Part shown: positions 25,401-34,400 of the stretch, piece by piece | How positions within the stretch are numbered: position 1 is the stretch's first letter | Layout: each line of letters begins with the position of its first letter | The notes under the pieces: generated by a model | Databases searched by the model: none | What the model was told of the DNA's origin: nothing | What the model saw: the letters and a program-made list of their open reading frames with translations, nothing else | NCBI GenBank assembly: GCA_002633005.1 | Contig: NMRA01000180.1 | Location: 435,955 to 499,954, forward strand | DNA from: Phoronis australis | Taxonomy: Eukaryota; Phoronida; Phoronidae | Direction of reading: 5' to 3' | Length of the DNA stretch: 64,000 nt | Position numbers and translations under genes: made by a program

Positions 25401-28400
25401 TTGTACCGTGCAGAGGAGATATGCTGTTTTGCTACTTGTATCAATTGTAAAACCACGAAAATATATTACATTTTCCGAATTCACAGTGACTGAATAGTCT
25501 TAACTCATGCCTTGAATTGTTGCAAGTCGTTATAAATTCAAATGACTGCCATTTTTGTGAAAATTGCATTTTTGGTGGTGCCATACGATTTGTAATTACT
25601 CTTAAACAACAGAAAGATTATCCATCCTTTTTAAATGACCCAAGTCTTCATATCTTCTATTAGAAGAAAAACGGTTCCCTCAACCTTAGGCTAGAAGTAT
25701 GCTTGACAGACCTATGAACCTGTAATCTGAGTTTAAAATTGCTGAAAGTATCAAAATTAAAAAGGCTTGAAAATGGGTAACAAAGGTTTGAAGTTGTCTC
25801 AAAAAACTTGTATATTTTACAGACAAGTGATGCGTTTAAAGAATTGTTATGGCTAGGGATAAAAAATAAAGACACAGTTTTATGCAATACTCATTATATA
25901 CACCCTTGGTTTCTGAAAATAGTAAATATTTACTTTTATGTGAAACTGTAGACCAATCACCATATATTTTTGAAAAACAGGGATAACATTTTTGATCCAA
26001 TCTGGAGTACTTAATTATTCATATTTCAATATTTGTTCCAGGTGCAGTGACATTTTAAGACCACTTCAAGCTGTATCATAGACAAGCTTTGTTACTCCGT
26101 TCTCTTCCCACAGCACTTCCACACACCAGCAGTGCTGCTTGGCACAATGTGCAAGTCAGTGGCCCTGGAGAAATGTGAATCGCAGTACTAAGTTACCATA
26201 AGACAATGTGCCAGTGGAGTGTCTGTGTATCCAGATGAACTATATCTGACTGCTACACAAATAAGCCTTGTTGGCGAGGATGCCCTTTCATAGGCAATGA
26301 GTCATGTGTGGACAATAGTTTATTTCCTTTCCTGGAAGAAACATGAGGGACTGAAGCTAAAGAAGACCTAGTCACACTCTGGTCTAGTTCAGAGTCTGAT
26401 TTTGGGCTCAAAACGATTCAAGTGATATGCTGCTGTGTTTACCTTCAAGGGTCTAATTGTGGATGTTATTGAGGCTGAATGAGGTTACATGAAAGAAAGC
26501 CACGTGTTGAAACTGGACCTTTTTTACAAGCGCTTCTATAGGCCATTGAAACTAGAACCCAGTGAAATGAAAGCCAAAAGCTGAGTGACATTAAATTTTC
26601 CTTTCAGAAGAAAGGCTTTATACTATTGGTAAAAACTTTTCAATTTGGTACAGATTATGGGGAAATGACATTCAGTGACTGCATCGATTGTCTTATTGTA
26701 TGTTTTCAATTGTAGCTAGCTGCTATGCACAAGATTCGAGAATAAACAATTATCAGTGTATTTAAAAACAAATGGCAAACTGAAAAAGCACAGAAAGAAA
26801 CATTGCGAGGGAGTCCATAATCAGGCATATCAGGTGCTGAATTACTGAATTACGTTCAATTCTCTCAGGTTATTGCTGAAGGATTGCTTTTCACTTTGTC
26901 CAACGGTGAAATAGATGGTCAGGCGGTTGGTTTCAGTTGTTTTTTCTTGCCTGTAACAGAATAGAAATATTAGCAAATTGTAAAAGAAAAGACAAGACAA
27001 AACTACTTTTGTAAGGCAGAACATACTTGACATTTCATCTTCATGTTTATGTGTAGAAACTAATAACCTTTGTACCCAAGTCTTATTTAATATCTGAATT
27101 AAAATATGTGAAACAGGCTAAAAGTGATTTAACAATGTGTATTTTTCATGACACTTAAAATGTGCTTCTGATCTCAACAAGTAAAATTCATTCTAGGTGT
27201 CAATTTTTTTCCAATGCAATGTTACGACATTTAGTGAGTTAAGGCTTATTCATGTTAATTCGATAACTGAGCTGGTGGTCCTGGGGGTGGGGTCCACGAT
27301 AAAATAAGGAAACTCACTCATCTAGAGAATTTTATTGGAAACAGCATAGTTTTGAAGAGAAACTGCTGTGAAAAAGTCACTCTTGACTTCTGTGCATCAC
27401 GTACCATACACCTCTTATTTTGGGAGCACTCCCACCCAGGACAATATGAATATGTGCTGCTAGCCTACCCGGCATCGGGTGAGTTTCCAAAAAGAAACAC
27501 TTAGTTCCACTCAATAAAACTGTTATTCAGTGGGGTAACTGGTGGGGATAACATCACCGAACGATGTTGATAGAAACTGATTGCTAAAAACTTACCAAGT
27601 AATGTTGTGTAGTCTCCGAATGGAACTGCATAGTCATAGACATAGAGCACACACGGGGCTTCAGCATCCACACACTTTTTGTCAGTTAGTTGACCCTGTT
27701 GACCGCAATTGTCCACGAATATAGTAACCTTAGGTCTTTTGGGAATTTGTGGCCACCTGTCGAAGACTTGCACCAGGGAAATTAGCAGTAATAAGGCTTA
27801 GCGCGACGACGTATTTTGATAAAAATTCCATCTTTTACCAGTTGTTTACATGCAGACAGCCACGCATGCGCAATTTAATCACCACTAGTACAGCAGCGAC
27901 ACCGCGAGAAGAATTCTCCGAATAGCCCCATTGGTGAATTATTTGAACAATACAGATTATGCAATTTTCATAGCCCAAATTAAAAGAACAACGATTCAAA
28001 TGGACAAAAATTAACAGGTTTATGTCACATTTCCTGAATTAGGTTTCACTGCGCATTCACGAATGAATTCAAAAAGACATGTGACATCCTTCTGGAAACA
28101 ATGTCAACTTCCATAAACTCTCATAAAACAGCAGTCATGTTTTCACTTGACTTGAACTGTCAATCGACAACGCCTTTACATTTCTTGTTTGCAAGTGTAG
28201 ATGACAAACAAAATGCTGGCCATTTTGAAGAACGATTTCTGGCAGAATTTGACAACACAAGCTGGAAGACAAATTGGAGTGTGCCAACTTGATGCTTCAT
28301 TAACAATTTATTGCATCTGGACATCTTCGCCTTTTTCAAAAGTCTCCCATATGTGCGTGTTGATGAAGTTGAAGGCCATGAGAATTAAACACAATCCCTT

Positions 28401-31400
28401 ACTGTTGATGCAAATCTAGTCAGAAGACACATTAGAAATGTTTTAGTCTACAAGTACTTCAGCATTACCTGGGTCATAACTGCTAACACTTTTTGACACA
28501 TCCAGTGAAAATTTTCTAGTTAAGAAAGTCTCTAAAAGTTGTGACATCTAGATTTCAAAATTTAATTTTAAATTCTGAAGATACGGGCATGGGCGATTTT
28601 TGCATTCACCATCAAGTTTTGCACCGGCTGCAATTTTTATGAACAGTTTGAATATAGGCTTGCAACACTTTCACACATACCCCATAATGTGTAACAAAGT
28701 AAATGATCGGTTCTCATTGATCGTAATTCTTGAATTTTGGAAGTCAATAATTGTCCGTTTCTAAAATTTGGTACAAACTTAAACCTTGAGAAAAATAATT
28801 AAATTTTCAATGTCCCAAACTGCAGAATTTTTTACCATAATTGCAAAATGACAAAGTTTTACAAAACTTTTCAGCCAGCATGAAGGCAGTCAATGATACA
28901 TCACCTTACTTTGAGAAACTGTAAGAAAAATTTCAGTGATGATAAAACTGACCTGTTCTTTCCCCAGGTGAACAGCGCACCGGACAGTGTCAACACAGTG
29001 GAGTGTGCACCACCCGCTGACACCTGCGCCACTGGCAGACCACGCAGACACTGCAGTACTTGGGGTGTATGTTGTGACTGGGAGGTGCTGATACCGAGAC
29101 CCAACTGTCCATTGGCATTGGAACCCCATGCATAGATCTGACCATCTAAAAAGAAACATGCTGGCTGGAATTCAATATTGTTTTAAAGTTATTGCTAAAA
29201 GTTGCTAATGGTCGTGTGATCCAATCAAAGACAGAATGTCCAAAATTAAGCTCTGTGTCATGTTTCGTAGTATCAGAGAAATTAGTCTTTTACTTAAAGT
29301 TATGGATATTTGGCTAACTTAAATGGGAGATTCAGTGAGCTGAAATGCTTGGATTAAAAATTTGCAAGCAATTGCACAATGCCTTCATTTTGCAGAGTCA
29401 AGGAGATCACATAATATTGTCTATTTTTCTCCAATTTGTATGCAAGCACCATTCCCCAGATTTGCCTACTACTACAAAATTTGTTTCACCATTGATGACC
29501 CTTGTGTCTCAACCCAAAGGTTTCCAGTTATCAAACTGAAGAGCACACCTCCCAATTGAGCTGAACTGAAATTGGAATAATTTACCAGGCTACAGAGAGT
29601 ATTATTCCTTGAGACCAAGCTGGGAGCATAAAGTGAAAGGCCAAGACAAAACAACTTGCAGAACCCAGAACCAAGCAATAATAATCTGTCACTTCTTTCA
29701 AAGCCCTAAAATCACTTCTGATCTTACAAACGAACAATTAGAGACCAGTTTCAGAACGCTTCGAAGAGGTCTAAATTAAAACTTGTATGTTGTTTTTGAC
29801 ATGGTACATGGGTTTACAGCAACTTGAACTAGTATAAAGTTTAGAGGAATGTTGTTCAATTTACTAGACTATGCCTTTCACACAAGTCCGATTTCGCCTT
29901 AAATGAAGTCCCTTGATCCAATTGGATTCAAAATCTGCAAGTTGTTCTGCAATTGTCCAATGAAAACAACACTAGTTTCTACCACAATATAAGTTGTGTG
30001 GTCACTATTCCTTTACCTGTAAGTACTTTAGAAACCCGGCTGCCATTATATGCTAAACTTGGAAAAAACAGATATTGGAGACCACAGCAGTAGACAGAAA
30101 ACGTTCACATCGTTCTCCTTCCGATAAACGCCAAGGGTGCTTAAACTGGGAAGTTCAAAAATCAGATGACAGGTAGTAAGACCAGCATCAGTATTAAAAA
30201 GCAATTTTTTTGAGAAATCAGGATTACCTTTTAGCCAAATGGTCAATTCACTGCCACAAATGCCTTCACCAATTTTGCATAAACTTATTGGAATGGGCAT
30301 AAGCCAAAACAACCACTTTACATCTCTTCCAATAAAAAGTGGATATTTTTCTACCTGAATAGGACGTAAAGTACAGCCTGTTTGTTACAAGGTGAATGAC
30401 CTGTGTGAGTTTTGGGAGAGCTCTAAATTCTCGTGAGACAGTCGTTCACAAAGACACTAGCATTTCTTTACGGAAATCTCGGTCATTTAAATTTATTGTA
30501 TGTGCTACAAGATCAACACTGGCATCTAAAATTGAAAAATTGGAAAATTCTAGAGTGGGTATAAACTTTTAAGTCGAACATGGAGACTAATGCTGAGGAG
30601 TAGGGTGATTAAAAATGTTTGCTTATTTGTCAGAGTATCATATGACTTAAAAGACAAACATGTTGGCAATCATTAACCCCACTAGAATTCCAGCTGTTAC
30701 TAATTGATACAGGTGACTTCTGAGAATACCGAATATTGATTAATCTGCAATGTAATGGCGATAGAAACGGTGTTTATTGAAATATTGTCATCTAAAGCAT
30801 ATTCATCTATAATGATCTATACCATGGACAAGAGGAACTGTTTCTTAGGAACTTATCTGGCACACAATATGGCCAACAAGTTAAATTCCATTTTGTCAAG
30901 TTTCCCCACAAAAATAAAAGATTAAGAAAATTTTTGTCTACTGCTAACACAGATAGTACTGTGTACATGACATATAACAACTTTTGAAATTATTTCCATT
31001 ATTCGGAGTAATCTAATCAGCTTCTGAAAAATGTAAAAATTGGTAATTTGGCAGCTATTTTTGTGAGAAATAAATAGAGAATTACCATAAATTCTTAAAA
31101 TAACACTCATTGTGTAAATTCTGCTCTGAATAAACATTCGCACATACAGTAGAACCATAAATAAAACTGCAAGAACAATGATCTTATTTTATCCAGCCAT
31201 AACAATAAAAATGCAATTTATTTCAAAATAAAAGAATTAAATTCTTTTGAGAACAAACGTTGAATGTTCCACCATGGGACTTGAACAAAAAATTTTCACC
31301 ACAACTTCCGCAAAACGATACCACAAAGCATATCTCTTTACATCAAAACAAATCTGCTGTTGGAAATCACAATAGCAAGTTAAAGTACTTTTCCGTGACT

Positions 31401-34400
31401 CTTGAGGTACTGAAGCACAACAAGATTTCACACTTCAAGCATCTTTAGTTAACGTTTCCGCGCTACAACATTTTAGCACATAAAACTTGCACTGGGATCA
31501 AAAGCGCATCCCACCAACTCCCCACTGTTATCATCACCTCAGTCCACAAATACAGGACACGCTGCAGACATAAAGCACACACTACTTGTGCGCAAGCTAA
31601 TCGAACTTGCTGTCTGTTCATGAAGTGGCACGAATCTATGGTTGCTTATTGACAGAACGCATTCTTGGTCTGACTAAGTTCAATCAAGCATGGGACTCCT
31701 CATAATTTAAGGAATTTAACCTTGATACTTATTTCTTTAAAGCAACCAATACCTTCGCTGTTACCTAGTCCAGTCTAACACAGATTCCTTGTTAAGTTGA
31801 AAATGAAGAGCTATTACAATGCAGAAGAATAATTATAGCATTCTAACATTCACATTCACAAAACAATGTTAACACTGTGAACCACCATTCAATACAACAG
31901 TATCCATAAGACAAAGTCTACAAGATTTTGCTGTAATGCCAGGAGATCTCCCTCTTAATACTCAACCCGTTGTCGTTACTTTCTGGCCACAGTATACCAA
32001 ACTGAAATTCAATCACCCAAAAACAGACTCATTAGATTTACTTACTGAAATCGTGCTTTCAACTCACTAGAACTGAGCTGCTCAGTCAATTTCAAATCAA
32101 ACCATGAAATCAAGATGACACGTAGACAGCTATCTATTTTTTCACTTTATAGCGTGATTCCTATTGTGTGATATCGAATTTTTCAACCGTAGTATTTCAA
32201 ATGAAATAGCGCTAGAGTTTGAATAAAACACACCTACATAATACAACATTACAACATACATTAAACTACAATACATACACGGTGAGGTGTGTAACAGAAA
32301 ATCTTACACAAAATTCTAACTGTGTTGTCCAGGGGAATCAGAATAAGCCAACGTGAGATTGGAAGGCAGGCAGCCACTCTAGCACCAGGACCCGCTGACT
32401 TACAATAATTCTGCACTTATTTGGCATAAAATGATTGCCTAAATGGTCATTTTCCTATTTTTCTTTTTACAAATAATAGGACTGAACTTTGGCAAAAGCT
32501 TGCTTCATCTTTTTACAAATAATAGGACTGAACTTAGGCAAAAGAATGCTTTGTCTTTTTACAAATAATAGGACTGAACTTTGGCAAAAGCTTGCTTCAT
32601 CTTTTTACAAATAATAGGACTGAACTTTGGCAAAAGCTTGCTTTGTCTTTTTACAATAGGACTGAACTTTGGCAAAAGCTTGCTTCATCTTTTTACAAAT
32701 AATAGGACTGAACTTTGGAAAAAGCTTGCTTCATCTTTTTACTGGACTGAACTTTAGCAAATGCTTGCTTCGTGGCATCTATGGTACACATTGTTAAACC
32801 ATGGTGGTAATAGACTAAATTATCCTTAATTGCTATTTTTGGGGAGAAAATTTATAACAAAATAAAATTTCACTTGCATGCGAAATAAGTGAGTAATAAT
32901 AACTGCACAAACAAGATACCTGTTGTCATATACTTCAAGCTGAATCGCTTTCCTCAATACTCATATCTCTCTTCAGCATAGAGAAAGAACAGGTTACACA
33001 GAAACATTTGATAATAAGTCCTCATTTGCCAATGAGTGTAGACATGTTTGCGTGCATTTTCAATTTAACTCCGTTGGTCACAACAATGAGATGGAGCCCC
33101 ATGCAAGTATGTCCCTCCCTATCAGAGACCAAACACTCACTCACCTTGTGTTAACGCCAGACAATGATTAGATCCACAAGACACCTGAACAACAGGTGTA
33201 GTAATGGTCCTCAGTAGTCTACAATACCAAACGTGACATCACAACTTTAACTAAAATTTGGAATAGGAACAAAAGCATATTTATGCCTGTTCACTCACAA
33301 TTACGTAATCTCTATGAAATATCAAACTATCATATCATCACCAAAAATTAGTCAATTACACAAAAGATATGATGGTCAAATGCACTTATAGGTGCGTCCA
33401 CTGTTGATTGAGTGAGATCAAAATCACCATGCACACATGATCCGTAAGTGTCCGTATGAGTTGGTTGGTCTGGGAATGACATCACAGGAACTGTCAAGTA
33501 TATGACGCCAGTCACCACATGGAGTATTTTTGTTTTGCCACGTTACAAACAGTGAAAAAACATACGCACAAAGAGTGACTTTCAAATAACTGAGTGCCAA
33601 GTGAATCTTGTAAGCCATGATAAAATGACTCTCATTACGGCGTTTTCCCGTTGCTCCCAACTTGTTCGATTCTATAGCCCAACAACAAGTTGGGAAGTTT
33701 ACCCCTGTAGCCAATATCTTACACGACTGACTAACTCCATTCTGGCATTTATGGTTGGAGAACCGGCTCTCTTTTGTTAGATAATTGCTCTAATATGCGA
33801 TCAGATCCTATCAGCCCGACTAGGCTGTGCTGCTAAAAGTGAAAGTTAAGTTATAACATTTTTGAACATAAACCAATAGCATTTCTGAATTCCTCGTCAA
33901 ATGCTGATAATGTTTAGTTTTTGAATCACCAAAATCGCCCAACTACAACAGAAGTTAAGACAATCTATTCTGCCAGGTTTCAGTGACCCTTTAAAAAGCC
34001 TGGGAGATAACTGGCCTGCTTGTGCTGGGCAGTTAACAAAGGAACCAGATGTTATCACACGCTCAAAACCCCTCACGTCTGGAAAAGTTGCTGAACGACA
34101 GAACGCCGTCACGTGAACTTACTTAGGAACCTTCCTATCCTGGAAGTCTCCCACACCGAGCTGACCACAGTCGTTGCATCCCCAGGCAAACACCTGGGCA
34201 TGGTCGTTGACCACAAGGCTGTGGGCGAGTCCACAGCTCGCCTGGCGAATCATCTTAGTCTCCAGCACATTTATTAATTCTGAAGAGAACATATATTATG
34301 AGAAAAGACATCTATGATATTGGCGTGTATTTAAGCCAATGCACTAATAATATAAAGAAAATAATTGTTTAAGTGTTTCTCATGTAGATGAAGGTACATG

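Larger units (their letters stand above)
24759..27933. mobile_element. 3.2-kb block with bipartite terminal inverted repeats
   Basis: The ends share CAATGGGGCTATTCGGA (24759-24775; inverted at 27917-27933) and, 25-28 bp further in, TGTACTAGTGGTGAT (about 24804-24818; inverted near 27877-27891), with unlike sequence between. It sits in a HERC4 intron. Target-site duplication is not clear; an AT dinucleotide fits if the repeat starts at GGGG. No full transposase is visible, so this may be a deleted DNA transposon or a small nested locus with matching promoter-end motifs. Confidence 0.5.
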
